DNA of 64,000 nt from Paenibacillus contaminans. Its GTDB lineage: Bacteria > Bacillota > Bacilli > Paenibacillales > NBRC-103111. Made by a program: the position numbers and the translations under genes. Below the pieces are notes generated by a model, which was not told the DNA's origin, searched no databases, and saw only the letters and a program-made list of their open reading frames with translations. The stretch lies in the NCBI RefSeq assembly GCF_003285015.1, contig NZ_QMFB01000030.1:231-64230 (forward strand), read 5' to 3'. Positions 8,240 through 16,654 of this stretch are shown here, one piece after another (within the stretch, counting starts at the first letter, position 1; each line of letters opens with the position of its first letter).

Positions 8240-9344
8240 GACCGATGTCACCGTCTCCCTTCTCTTCATCCTTCATGAAATAATCGATGACCTTCCAATC
8301 GTCGAACCAGTCTCCGGGCTCCGCTTCCTTATGATCGAAGTTTTTCCATGCATGCTGCAGGGACGGGCTGTACAGTCGGGGCGACCCGGGCTGAATTCGG
8401 CAATCGTCCATTCGCTTTTTATAAGGAGCTCCAGGCGCGGACTCGTTCACGTCGTTGAACACATGCGGCCAGTAATCTTTACGCGATCCCGTATGCGGAT
8501 GCTCCTTCGCCCAAGCCAGTACGCCCCGAAGATGCTCCGGACTGCCGAAAAGCACATCGTACAACCTTTTTCCCAGCATAATCCGTTCGTGCAGCGAACC
8601 GAAATGGCGAAGCGTTTCTCCGATCATGCCGACCGCTTGCCCCGCCCCCTTATTCAGCCCCTTATGATACGGAAACAAAATTTGATTTAAACGGAGCAGC
8701 TCCTGGAGCTTAAACGGGAACGTTCCGAGAATCGTGCTTTGATAATGATCGTTTTGAATCACTCTTTTTTCCAGATAGCTTTGTTCATTGATAACTAGGG
8801 CCATCGTAAGCAGATAACGGTCGCCGCTCGTCCAGAAATGCTCCCACATGACCTCCATAAAGGCCGATACGTGAAAATGGGGCAGCAGGTGAAACAAAGG
8901 CGTATTTCTTCGCAAGCTTTCTTCGTACAAAAGAAATTGAGGATAAGCGTCCTGAAAAATCAGCCAGTTTCCGCGCTCCAAAAATCGGAAGAAATGGTTT
9001 TGCTCCGTATCGGACAGCAGCTTCGAAAGCAGCTCTCCCCGCAAATCCGTCATGCTCCAGCCGCCGTTCCTGGACACCATATGCCCCAAAAGAGCCCATT
9101 CGACCTCCGAATGGTTCAGATAGTAATCGAAATAAGCCATCGTTCGGGTAACGTTATTTAAATTGAGCCGTCGGGTCCGTTCTTGAATATGCCGAATTAG
9201 GGTCCGGTCTTTATCGGACAAGTCCGCTTCGCTTGCCGCCGTTTTGCCGGATTGCTTCAATTTCTTCATCAGTTGTTTGCGGATGATGCGAAGAGACGGA
9301 CTTCTTATCAGCCGTTCCATTTGGGTGAAGAACCCGATTTTCAT
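8175..9344 (-). CDS. DUF2515 family protein (YppC-like)
   Basis: The 389-residue protein resembles the DUF2515 family represented by B. subtilis YppC. Recognisable stretches are NNVTRTMAYFDYYLNHSEVEW, MVSRNGGWSMTDLRG, FLERGNWLIFQDAYPQFLLY and the late FDDWKVIDYF. The function of the family is unknown. The ATG at 9344 has GGAGAG six bases upstream; the frame is open for 27 further codons upstream without a comparable site. Its last 65 bases overlap the start of the next gene. Confidence 0.75.
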   Translation of the reverse strand: MKIGFFTQMERLIRSPSLRIIRKQLMKKLKQSGKTAASEADLSDKDRTLIRHIQERTRRLNLNNVTRTMAYFDYYLNHSEVEWALLGHMVSRNGGWSMTDLRGELLSKLLSDTEQNHFFRFLERGNWLIFQDAYPQFLLYEESLRRNTPLFHLLPHFHVSAFMEVMWEHFWTSGDRYLLTMALVINEQSYLEKRVIQNDHYQSTILGTFPFKLQELLRLNQILFPYHKGLNKGAGQAVGMIGETLRHFGSLHERIMLGKRLYDVLFGSPEHLRGVLAWAKEHPHTGSRKDYWPHVFNDVNESAPGAPYKKRMDDCRIQPGSPRLYSPSLQHAWKNFDHKEAEPGDWFDDWKVIDYFMKDEEKGDGDIGHEYCKTLEKIEFAVIAKSAIF

Positions 9345-9494
9345 GCTCTTCTCTCCTTGTATGCGGAGCAGCCTTATGGCGATCTGCCTAGACCGGCGCA
9401 CGACGATTCGGACAATGGCAGCCAAGCAGACGCCTGTCTATCATCATCCTATTACGATCCTCGGCGATTGATGACGGAGAGTTTGTCTGTATAA

Positions 9495-9538
9495 TAAAAA
9501 AGACCTGCCGTATCTCTACCGCTAGAGATTTTCGGCAA
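9495..9538 (-). terminator. Terminator after the AlkC-type gene
   Basis: On the minus strand TTGCCG-A-AAATCTCTA pairs with TAGAGAT-ACGGCAG and is followed by TCTTTTTTATT. It lies 26 bases past the stop at 9564. Confidence 0.8.
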
Positions 9539-9563
9539 GCCTCTGTGCTTCATGTTGGCTGGT

Positions 9564-10409
9564 TCATTTTTTTAGCAAGCTTCTTTTGCCCTTGGTTACG
9601 ATTCGTCTCGTTTCCTTCGTATCCGATAGCTCCAGCCAGGCGTCGCAAACTTGATTCACCCAGTCGGGTGCGGTTTTGCCCGCGTCGTTCAGCCAGTTTC
9701 CTACGGAGTCCTGCACGTATTTGACCGGATCGGATTTCACATGCTCGAGGATCGGCAGCGCCATGCCGGGATTTTGCTTCAGCGCTGAAATATGTTTGGC
9801 CCACACCCCTTGCGGACGGATTGCTTCGACGGCGAATCTTCGCACATTCGCGTCTTGGTCTCGAGCCCACTCGTACAAAATCGCAAGCGATTCCTCCAAT
9901 TCGTTCGTGATAGGCTCCCTTACAGCCATCCAAGCAATTTCGCGTACGCCAAAATGGGAATCCGCAGCAAACGGACGAATGCCCTTCAGTTTTTGGGACA
10001 GGCTCAGCCGTTGATCCAGTCCTACGATGTAGGCGGCCCAGCAGCGAACGCTATCCGAACGATGAGCGGCAAGTGCGCCGAATATACGGGCACGTTCCGC
10101 ATCCGGCTTACGCTCCGCCAGCTCAAGCCATCCCTGGGCGATCGCAGGAATGATTTTCATGATTTTGCTTTCGTTCGCAAGCCCGGCTTCCGCAAACGCC
10201 GTATCCTGTTCCTGCAGCAAGCCAAGCTCATTTATTACATGATGCAGCAAAATCCGATGATCGACGGCAAGCCATTCGGTCAAATTCACCGTTTCCAGCC
10301 GCCCCCTATTTAGCAGTTCGACCGCTTCTGCCGGAATATCGGCAGCTTTTTGAGCTCCTTTTCGCTGCAAAAGATGCTCCGGAATCGCGATCGCTTTTTG
10401 GTTGTTCAA
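9564..10409 (-). CDS. DNA alkylation repair protein, AlkC/AlkD-type HEAT-repeat fold
   Basis: The 281-residue protein is built of helical repeats such as DSVRCWAAYIVG, HFGVREIAWMAVR, DANVRRFAVEAIRPQGVW and VQDSVGNWLNDAGKTAPDWV, ending in ETRRIVTKGKRSL. This is the layout of AlkC-like HEAT-repeat DNA glycosylases, which remove alkylated bases such as 3-methyladenine without flipping them. The start is TTG at 10409 with GGAG ten bases upstream; there is no better ATG. It is probably transcribed alone. Confidence 0.8.
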   Translation of the reverse strand: MNNQKAIAIPEHLLQRKGAQKAADIPAEAVELLNRGRLETVNLTEWLAVDHRILLHHVINELGLLQEQDTAFAEAGLANESKIMKIIPAIAQGWLELAERKPDAERARIFGALAAHRSDSVRCWAAYIVGLDQRLSLSQKLKGIRPFAADSHFGVREIAWMAVREPITNELEESLAILYEWARDQDANVRRFAVEAIRPQGVWAKHISALKQNPGMALPILEHVKSDPVKYVQDSVGNWLNDAGKTAPDWVNQVCDAWLELSDTKETRRIVTKGKRSLLKK

Positions 10410-10510
10410 GCCCTCTCCACTCCTTCTGTGATGTATGAGAAAGCGGAAACCTGTACGCTCACTCCCTTTTACAGGATACCTTCCTTGTTTAAGAGAAGAT
10501 GTAAAGCAGG

Positions 10511-11176
10511 TTACAAGTCGCGGCGAATAGAAATCGATTTAAAGCCCGTTCGAATGCTTCCCGCTTCGGCCAGTTCGTGCAATGCCGCCGTTACCGCTTC
10601 TCTGGTCGCTCCGACTAGATTGGCAAGCTCTTGATGCGTGAGCGGAAAATCGATTTTGCGGTAATCGCCGTCGTCGCCCGTAAACCCGAACTGGCCGGAC
10701 AGCCGCTTCAAGGTATGCATAATTTTTTCATGCAAATTTCCAAGCGCCAAATATTCAGCCAGACTGCTCATAGCCGTCATTCGTTCGCTCAATACTTTAA
10801 AAAGCTTCATCATGAAGCGGGGCCGCTGCGTTAAGAAGCTTTCAAATCTGCCTCTATTCATTATGCAAATATGGCATTCCTCTAACGCTTCGATGTATGT
10901 ATCCCTCGTCCCGAACGAAATCGAATCCATTTCGCCGAAAACGTTGCCTTCCCCGAGAATATCCAATGTAAACTGCTTGCCGTCGGCATTCAGCTTATAA
11001 ATGCGCACCTTTCCCTTTTTTACAAAGCTGAGCCCTTCCGTAAACGTATCCGGCGTTTGAATAAACGTGTTTTTTGCGATTGTCGTTATTGACGTCATTT
11101 CATCCATTTCGAGCAAATCTTCCGCCGGCAGCGATTGCAATAGATTGAACTGCGACAAGTAAAAAATTTTATCCAT
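10511..11176 (-). CDS. Crp/Fnr family transcription regulator
   Basis: The 221-residue protein has an N-terminal cyclic-nucleotide-binding-like beta barrel (FVKKGKVRIYKLN, LDILGEGNVFGEMDSISF, TYIEALEECHICIM), a long dimer helix (about 125-150) and a C-terminal winged helix (DFPLTHQELANLVGATREAVTAALHEL). The effector is unclear: there is no N-terminal cysteine cluster for an iron-sulfur cluster, so it is not a classical Fnr. The ATG at 11176 is preceded by GGAGG with 5-base spacing, better than the ATG at 11188. The downstream AlkC-type gene follows after about 100 bases. Confidence 0.9.
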   Translation of the reverse strand: MDKIFYLSQFNLLQSLPAEDLLEMDEMTSITTIAKNTFIQTPDTFTEGLSFVKKGKVRIYKLNADGKQFTLDILGEGNVFGEMDSISFGTRDTYIEALEECHICIMNRGRFESFLTQRPRFMMKLFKVLSERMTAMSSLAEYLALGNLHEKIMHTLKRLSGQFGFTGDDGDYRKIDFPLTHQELANLVGATREAVTAALHELAEAGSIRTGFKSISIRRDL

Positions 11177-11350
11177 TGTTTCCTCCATATGCTTCAGGAA
11201 GCCTGTGACATGCTGTTTCTATAATAAACGATTAAGCCGCAAAATCCGATATGCAGCGTCATTACTTACGATATTCGCTTGAACGCGCGTGAACCATGAG
11301 ATCGGGCTTGATACGAGAACATACAGCGAAGCAGCTTCCACATCAGTTAA

Positions 11351-11389
11351 ACTAAAAAAGCCAAAACCGATACGCACAGTATCGGTTTT
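11351..11389 (-). terminator. Terminator of the dehydratase operon
   Basis: On the minus strand AAAACCGATAC-TGTGC-GTATCGGTTTT is a perfect 11-bp stem, followed by GGCTTTTTTAG. It ends the transcript that finishes with the hydrolase at 11415. Confidence 0.85.
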
Positions 11390-11414
11390 GACGAAGACAT
11401 ATAAATAATGATCA

Positions 11415-12548
11415 TCACTGCTCATCCGGCAAATTTTTCAAATAGCGGCAAAAAAGCTCGATGCCGTCATCGGAGGGGTTTAACTCATGGACGCCTTCAA
11501 AAACATCGCAGGATAAACGGTCCGCTATGTTTAATTGCTCATACAAACGGGCGACTTTGTCCATCTCTTTCACAGCCGGTTCGATAACGAAAACCTCATC
11601 GCTCCGAGCCGCTTCGAGATATAAAAACCGAGGGCATATAAGCCCGCACACTTCCGCATCCAGAAACGTGTTGCCCGCATCGAACCAAGTGAAGTCAGGC
11701 CAGTCGTAAACGAACCGGTCGTTTATGAAGCAAGAGGAATAGGCCGCTTTAATCCGGGTTTCGACCGCCGTAGTGAATAACGTATAAAAGCCGCCGTACG
11801 ACAATCCGAGCATGCCGACTCTTGCGGAATCGATATCTTCGCGGGCTAGAAGGTAATCCAGGCTTCGCTGGATTTTATATATTTCAACCGCTGTGACCGA
11901 GCTTCCGAGCTGCTTAAGCTGCTTGTCAATTTCGAGCCTTTTATTGTCGGGCCCGAATCTCGGCGATTGCCACAGCAAAAGCTGCGGCGCAAATACGGCA
12001 ACGCCTTGGCGAAGGAGCAGCCGGGACATGTCCCGGTAGTTCGTTTCCCCGTAAAAGCCGGAGCAAAGCTCGGGAGTTCCGGAGCCGCCATGCTGGGAAA
12101 TGACGAGCGGATAAGGAGCGCTCGAACCGCCGCATTTGGGCAGAAACAACAAGCCGTACGTAGTCAAGGAATAACCCGCGTCAATTTCAACCCGGTAAAT
12201 CATGCTTAATTCGTCCTCGGCCACGAAAGTAATCTCCGCTTTAGGCGGTACGGCATCGCCGCCGGTCTTTGCAGCAAGGCTTCCTGCTCCTGTCCGCTCC
12301 CCGGCGGACCGGCCAGGCATCGCCAGCGGCCATCCGAGCATTTCCCGAAACTTGGCGCGATACGGCTTAATTCCTTGCTCATAGGCCTCGATGGAGCTCG
12401 TATCCGGCTGAAAATACAAACGGCGCCGCTCTTCGGACTCGTTACGCAAATGATCGATCAAGGCTTCCCATTCCGTTATCTGCCGTTCTCGGTAAGCATT
12501 GCCGGCTTGCTCGCTCTCGCTGTAAAGCGCGCTTTTACTTGCATCCAT
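11415..12548 (-). CDS. Alpha/beta hydrolase of the acetylxylan-esterase/dienelactone-hydrolase type
   Basis: The 377-residue protein has the nucleophile elbow GLSYGG (248-253, Ser250), an oxyanion segment QHGG (152-155), and a late His in GVHELNP that would complete the triad. There is no signal peptide, so it acts inside the cell, probably removing an acyl group from a sugar or related compound. It is the last gene of an operon with a PIG-L deacetylase, an alcohol dehydrogenase and an enolase-superfamily dehydratase. A paralogue of the same fold lies at 21097-22134. The start ATG follows GGGGGAAGG. Confidence 0.82.
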   Translation of the reverse strand: MDASKSALYSESEQAGNAYRERQITEWEALIDHLRNESEERRRLYFQPDTSSIEAYEQGIKPYRAKFREMLGWPLAMPGRSAGERTGAGSLAAKTGGDAVPPKAEITFVAEDELSMIYRVEIDAGYSLTTYGLLFLPKCGGSSAPYPLVISQHGGSGTPELCSGFYGETNYRDMSRLLLRQGVAVFAPQLLLWQSPRFGPDNKRLEIDKQLKQLGSSVTAVEIYKIQRSLDYLLAREDIDSARVGMLGLSYGGFYTLFTTAVETRIKAAYSSCFINDRFVYDWPDFTWFDAGNTFLDAEVCGLICPRFLYLEAARSDEVFVIEPAVKEMDKVARLYEQLNIADRLSCDVFEGVHELNPSDDGIELFCRYLKNLPDEQ

Positions 12549-12569
12549 CGAACCTTCCCCCTTTACGTT

Positions 12570-13271
12570 TTACGGCAGCAAATGCGGACCGCCGCTTACC
12601 GGGTACATCGGCAGGCTGCGGAACGCCTCGGCGTATTTCACGCCGATGGCCATACCCCGCATCGAGGACGCCTTCGCCATGAACTCGACGTATTCCATGC
12701 CGTAAATATGCTGCAGCCATGCATCCTGGCTTTCGTGGCAGCGCAGCATCCTGCTTTTTGTCTCGAACGTGTCCGTGATGTCGACGTAAGCCTCCGGCTC
12801 GAAGCCGATCGAGCCGACATTGTCCATGATGAACACATGAGGAACCTTGTCCATTTGCGGAAACTCCGTTTCGATCAGCCGGACGGTGACGGGAATGCGG
12901 CAGTCTGCGGCAATCTCGCCGCAAATCCGGTGGTCCGGATGGTAGTCGTTCGCGCCGTGCACAAACATGACATCCGGATTCGCTTGACGAATGGCATTGA
13001 TGAACGCCATCCGCGTTTCCCTGTCGTGAAACAGAAATTCATCGTCGTAGCCGAGCCAGATCAAGTCCGCTCCGATGACTGCTGCGGCATTCTCCGCTTC
13101 TTTCCGGCGAATCGCAGCGATCTCCTCCTTCGTATGTGTCGGAGATCCGACGTTGCCGTTGGTCGCGACCATGATCGTGACATGATCGCCTCTCGCCGCA
13201 TATTTGGCCAACGTTCCGCCGCATAAAATTTCCACGTCGTCCGGATGCGCGCCTACTGCCAATACTCTCAT
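12570..13271 (-). CDS. PIG-L family zinc-dependent deacetylase
   Basis: The 233-residue protein has the two signatures of the PIG-L/LmbE family: AHPDD (8-12) and HPDH (111-114), which bind the catalytic zinc. Family members remove N-acetyl groups from GlcNAc-type sugars or their conjugates. It lies 21 bases upstream of the hydrolase and 47 bases downstream of the alcohol dehydrogenase. The context suggests work on an acetylated amino sugar or sugar derivative. The start ATG follows GGGGATTGTT. Confidence 0.9.
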   Translation of the reverse strand: MRVLAVGAHPDDVEILCGGTLAKYAARGDHVTIMVATNGNVGSPTHTKEEIAAIRRKEAENAAAVIGADLIWLGYDDEFLFHDRETRMAFINAIRQANPDVMFVHGANDYHPDHRICGEIAADCRIPVTVRLIETEFPQMDKVPHVFIMDNVGSIGFEPEAYVDITDTFETKSRMLRCHESQDAWLQHIYGMEYVEFMAKASSMRGMAIGVKYAEAFRSLPMYPVSGGPHLLP

Positions 13272-13318
13272 AACAATCCCCTTCCCGGCTGTTCAGCCGC
13301 TCGTTTTTCGCACGTTCG

Positions 13319-14335
13319 CTAGCCGTTATTCTCCACGATGACTTTAATTCGTTCCTGTCCGCCCGCGAAGGCGCAAGCAATCGCTTGATCCAGCTGCTCA
13401 TAAGGAAAGCGGTCCGTAATCATCGGCGCGACGCTAATCCTTTCGGATGCAAGCAGCTCGATCACCCGCGGCCATACACGAGGCGCATTTGCGCTTCCGA
13501 TGCAGGTGATTTCCCGCAAAATAAGGTCCATAACGTCGAACTCCACCTTATGCTCGGGCAAGCCGAATAGCAGAACGCGTCCCTTATTCGCAACCAGCTT
13601 CTGGGCAAGCTGAATCGTCTCCGCTTTGCCGACGGCTTCGATCACGACGTCAAAGCTGCGTTCCTCGACGACGGACAAAGCATCCTTCTCCCTGATGCTG
13701 AACGCTTCGTCAGCTCCGTAAGCAAGCGCGAGCTCGAGCCGTTTTTTTCTCGATCCCGCCACCGTTACATGGGAGGCTCCCATCAGCCTGCACAATCTGG
13801 CAAAAAACAATCCGGTCGGTCCGTCGCCGATAATAATGGCTCTTTCACCGCCGCGAAGCTGCACTTTATCCATGCCGCCCAGGCAAACATGGATCGTCTC
13901 GCATTGCGACGCTTCATCGTATCCGATCGATTCCGGCAATATGTACAAATTATTCTCCGGAATGACAACATATTCCTGCCAGAAGCCAGACTGATTAATG
14001 CCATACTCCCTATTGCGGACGCATTGATGCTTGTCGCCCGAAAGACATGCGTTGCAGCTGCCGCAGCCGATGCTCGGGTCCAGCGTGCAGCGGTCTCCAA
14101 CGCGAACCCGCGTGACCGCACCCCCGACCTTTATCACCTCGCCGGCCGCTTCGTGCCCAAGCGCATAAGGCGGCTCCGCGAAAATAGCGGAACGTTTCAT
14201 AATGTGCAAATCCGTCGCGCAAATGCCGATCGCCCGAATTTTCACAAGCACGTCATGCTCGCGCAGCTCCGGCAGCGGCAGCGACGTCAACTCGGGTACG
14301 ATCGATCCGTTCCATATCCAAGCCCGTGTTTCCAT
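13319..14335 (-). CDS. Zinc-dependent alcohol/polyol dehydrogenase (MDR family)
   Basis: The 338-residue protein has the catalytic-zinc ligands Cys39 and the GHE motif (60-62), and four structural-zinc cysteines (91, 94, 97, 105), followed by a dinucleotide-binding fold (IIGDGPTG). Such enzymes oxidise secondary alcohols of sugars or polyols with NAD(P). The start at 14335 is favoured by AAAGGAG nine bases upstream; the in-frame ATG at 14356 abuts the stop of the upstream gene and has no good site. It acts within the dehydratase operon. Confidence 0.9.
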   Translation of the reverse strand: METRAWIWNGSIVPELTSLPLPELREHDVLVKIRAIGICATDLHIMKRSAIFAEPPYALGHEAAGEVIKVGGAVTRVRVGDRCTLDPSIGCGSCNACLSGDKHQCVRNREYGINQSGFWQEYVVIPENNLYILPESIGYDEASQCETIHVCLGGMDKVQLRGGERAIIIGDGPTGLFFARLCRLMGASHVTVAGSRKKRLELALAYGADEAFSIREKDALSVVEERSFDVVIEAVGKAETIQLAQKLVANKGRVLLFGLPEHKVEFDVMDLILREITCIGSANAPRVWPRVIELLASERISVAPMITDRFPYEQLDQAIACAFAGGQERIKVIVENNG

Positions 14336-14355
14336 TCCCGCAGTCTCCTTTGTCA

Positions 14356-15495
14356 TTACCGGTCGCAGCGGTATTTTTCAAGCGCGTCCTCATTGATTTC
14401 GATGCCGAGTCCCGGTTTGTCGGTAATTTGAGCGTAGCCGTCTTTGACGACGATATCGCTTTGCAGCATTTCCTGGCGAATCGGCGTTTCGGCGACGCAA
14501 TATTCCAGCAGGCTGCCGTTCGGAATCGCCGTAACCAGATGCAGAGACGCCGCGATGACGATGCCGCTGCTCCATGCGTGAGGAACGCATGTAATGTGAT
14601 GCGAATGGGCCAGCTGGGCGATCTTTTTCGCTTCGCTCAAGCCTCCGCAGCGGGTGACGTCAGGCTGAATAATGTCGACGCCGCCTTGCTCGATCAGCTG
14701 CCTGAAACCATAACGCGTCGTTTCGTTCTCGCCGCCGGCAATCCGGATCGTCGTCGTTTCGGCCAGCTTCCGGTAGCCGTCATAATCGTCGGCGAACAGC
14801 GGCTCTTCGATCCAATACGGTTTATATTGCTCCAACTCTTTAATAAGCGGCATGCGGGAAGCGGCGTCGATCGGGTGATCGTCGGACGGGATAAAGCCAA
14901 GATCAAACAGCAGATCGACGTTCGGTCCGGCAGCTTCACGGGATGCCCTTACTAGTTCAATAATTTCGCGGTTCCCTTGCTCAAAACCTCCCCAACCGAG
15001 CTTAATCGCGGTATAACCTTGCTCGACCCATTTTTTCGTTTCGTCATACGCTTCTTCCGGCGTATACGGCATAAGCGTGCTTGCGTAAGCCCGCACTTTT
15101 CCGCGCTGCGCGCCGCCAAGCAGCTTGTAGATCGGCTTGTTGAGCGCTTTGCCGACGATATCCCAAAGCGCGATGTCGATTCCGCTCATCGCATGAATGA
15201 CGACGCCGCGTCTGCCGTAAAACTGGCTGCCGACGTACATTTTTTCCCAAATGCGCTCCATCTCGAAAGGATCCTCGCCGATGATCATCTCGCCCAGCCC
15301 GCGGCAAATCCGGTGGGAGGATGGCGACTCGATAATCGCTTTCACGACCCATGGCGCGGAATCCACTTCGCCGTAGCCCACAATGCCTTCATCCGTATGA
15401 ACCTTAATAATGATACCGTCCTGTGCGCTGTCGTTGTTCAGCTGTACGTCGTTCTTCTGACGAACCGGAATCGCTTCGACCTTCGTAATTTTCAT
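14356..15495 (-). CDS. Mandelate racemase/muconate lactonizing enzyme family dehydratase (enolase superfamily)
   Basis: The 379-residue protein has the enolase-superfamily layout: a capping domain, Lys165 in YTAIKLGWG, metal ligands at about Asp198 (LLFDLG), Glu230 (YWIEEP) and Glu256 (IAGGENE), and a probable Asp279-His306 dyad (IIQPDV and VPHAW). The dyad His points to the mandelate racemase subgroup, most of whose members dehydrate acid sugars. The KxK pair of mandelate racemase itself is only partly kept. The ATG at 15495 follows AGGAGG. It is the first gene of the operon that runs to 11415. Confidence 0.9.
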   Translation of the reverse strand: MKITKVEAIPVRQKNDVQLNNDSAQDGIIIKVHTDEGIVGYGEVDSAPWVVKAIIESPSSHRICRGLGEMIIGEDPFEMERIWEKMYVGSQFYGRRGVVIHAMSGIDIALWDIVGKALNKPIYKLLGGAQRGKVRAYASTLMPYTPEEAYDETKKWVEQGYTAIKLGWGGFEQGNREIIELVRASREAAGPNVDLLFDLGFIPSDDHPIDAASRMPLIKELEQYKPYWIEEPLFADDYDGYRKLAETTTIRIAGGENETTRYGFRQLIEQGGVDIIQPDVTRCGGLSEAKKIAQLAHSHHITCVPHAWSSGIVIAASLHLVTAIPNGSLLEYCVAETPIRQEMLQSDIVVKDGYAQITDKPGLGIEINEDALEKYRCDR

Positions 15496-15605
15496 TGGAA
15501 TGCCTCCTAAAGTAAAATAATTGCCCACAGCTGCAGCGAACTGTGCAATCGGCTTGCCGCATTACGGGGTACTCACAAAATGATTTTTTAATGAAGTATA
15601 TGACC

Positions 15606-15635
15606 AATATAAATTGCCCGCCCCGTAATTGTCAA
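15606..15635 (-). promoter_or_regulatory. Predicted sigma-A promoter of the dehydratase operon
   Basis: On the minus strand TTGACA (complement of 15630-15635) and TATATT (complement of 15606-15611) are separated by 18 bases. The -35 is perfect and overlaps the palindrome at 15628-15639. Confidence 0.6.
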
Positions 15636-15639
15636 CAAT
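15628..15639. promoter_or_regulatory. Candidate operator for the divergent GntR regulator
   Basis: ATTGTCAACAAT is a palindrome with 5-bp arms around a 2-base centre. It lies between the divergent starts at 15495 and 15727 and covers the operon -35, the usual place for a GntR/FadR-type repressor site. Binding by the neighbouring regulator is inferred. Confidence 0.5.
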
Positions 15640-15726
15640 CTACTGTCAATTGATTTCTGTGTACTTTCGTTACTAATTCGGTTATGATTAGATAAAGATT
15701 GCCGTTTCACGTGCGAGGAGATGCTC

Positions 15727-16386
15727 ATGACTAAATTTCAGTTTAAAAGCCAAGAAACGATCCCGCTCCGCCAGAAGATCGCGACGGATATCCGCAACGC
15801 CATCATTCAAGGCGATCTTAAACCGGGAACAAAGCTGAAGGAACAGGAAATATCCGAGCAGATGGGAATAAGCCGGGGACCGGTGAGGGAAGCGTTGCGC
15901 GACTTGGAGGCAATGGGGCTTGTCGTGAGCCTTCCTTACAAGGAAACCGTCGTTGCAGACGTCCAGAAGGAAGAAATCGTCGATTTGCTGCTGCCGATCC
16001 GGCTTCAACTGGAGCTGTATGCGATCAAATATAGCCTGGATCACTTGGATGAAGATATTATTCGCACATTGGAAGCCATTGCCGAGCGGATGGAGGAATT
16101 CGCGGCTTCCGGCAATATCGCAGGACTTGTAGAGGAAGATATTCAATTTCACGAGAAAATATTATTTATCCACAGTGACTCTACCTATACGCAGCAGGTT
16201 TGGGCAGGCATTGTCAACCGGATGCGGCTGCATTTTATGAAAAATACGAGCCGATATTCCGATCTTGCCCGGATGCCCGCGGAGCATAAGCAGCTTATCG
16301 AAGCGCTTCAGTCCCGGGATTTCGTCCGTATTAAAGAAGCCTGGGAAAAGCATATTCGCGACGAAGACTGTCTGCTTTACTTGTAA
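15727..16386 (+). CDS. GntR family regulator, FadR/FCD subfamily
   Basis: The 219-residue protein has an N-terminal winged helix (KIATDIRNAIIQGDLKPG, then KEQEISEQMGISRGPVREAL) and an all-helical FCD effector domain with the metal-binding histidines expected of that fold (IQFHEKIL, AEHKQLIEAL, WEKHI). FCD regulators usually sense acid sugars or other carboxylates, which suits the adjacent enolase-superfamily dehydratase operon. The ATG at 15727 is six bases after GAGGAG, whereas the ATG at 15721 touches that site. It probably represses the divergent operon and itself. Confidence 0.9.
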   Translation: MTKFQFKSQETIPLRQKIATDIRNAIIQGDLKPGTKLKEQEISEQMGISRGPVREALRDLEAMGLVVSLPYKETVVADVQKEEIVDLLLPIRLQLELYAIKYSLDHLDEDIIRTLEAIAERMEEFAASGNIAGLVEEDIQFHEKILFIHSDSTYTQQVWAGIVNRMRLHFMKNTSRYSDLARMPAEHKQLIEALQSRDFVRIKEAWEKHIRDEDCLLYL

Positions 16387-16555
16387 GGGCTATGAACATG
16401 CCGTGCATGCATGCCTATAAGGGCGGATCGGAACCGGCTTCCAAATAACGCAAGCTTCGCCGGAGGCATGGCCGCTGCAGACAAATACCATGCGAAGGGG
16501 CGGAACCAAAAGTCAGTTTGCGCTTAGTCGAGCCCGCTTAAAACCTATTTGCCTT

Positions 16556-16604
16556 GAGAAAAGGACCTCAACTTCCACTTTGCAGTGGCAATTGAGGTCC
16601 TTTC
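16556..16604. terminator. Long terminator hairpin between convergent genes
   Basis: AAAGGACCTCAA and TTGAGGTCCTTT are perfect inverted repeats with an inner CCACT/AGTGG stem. The T-rich tail CCTTTTCTC is better on the minus strand, for the gene ending at 16655, but the hairpin can also serve the GntR gene. Confidence 0.75.
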
Positions 16605-16654
16605 GTATAGGTTCCCATGTTATGCAAATACGTTTGGGACAGCCCCTGTTTTCA

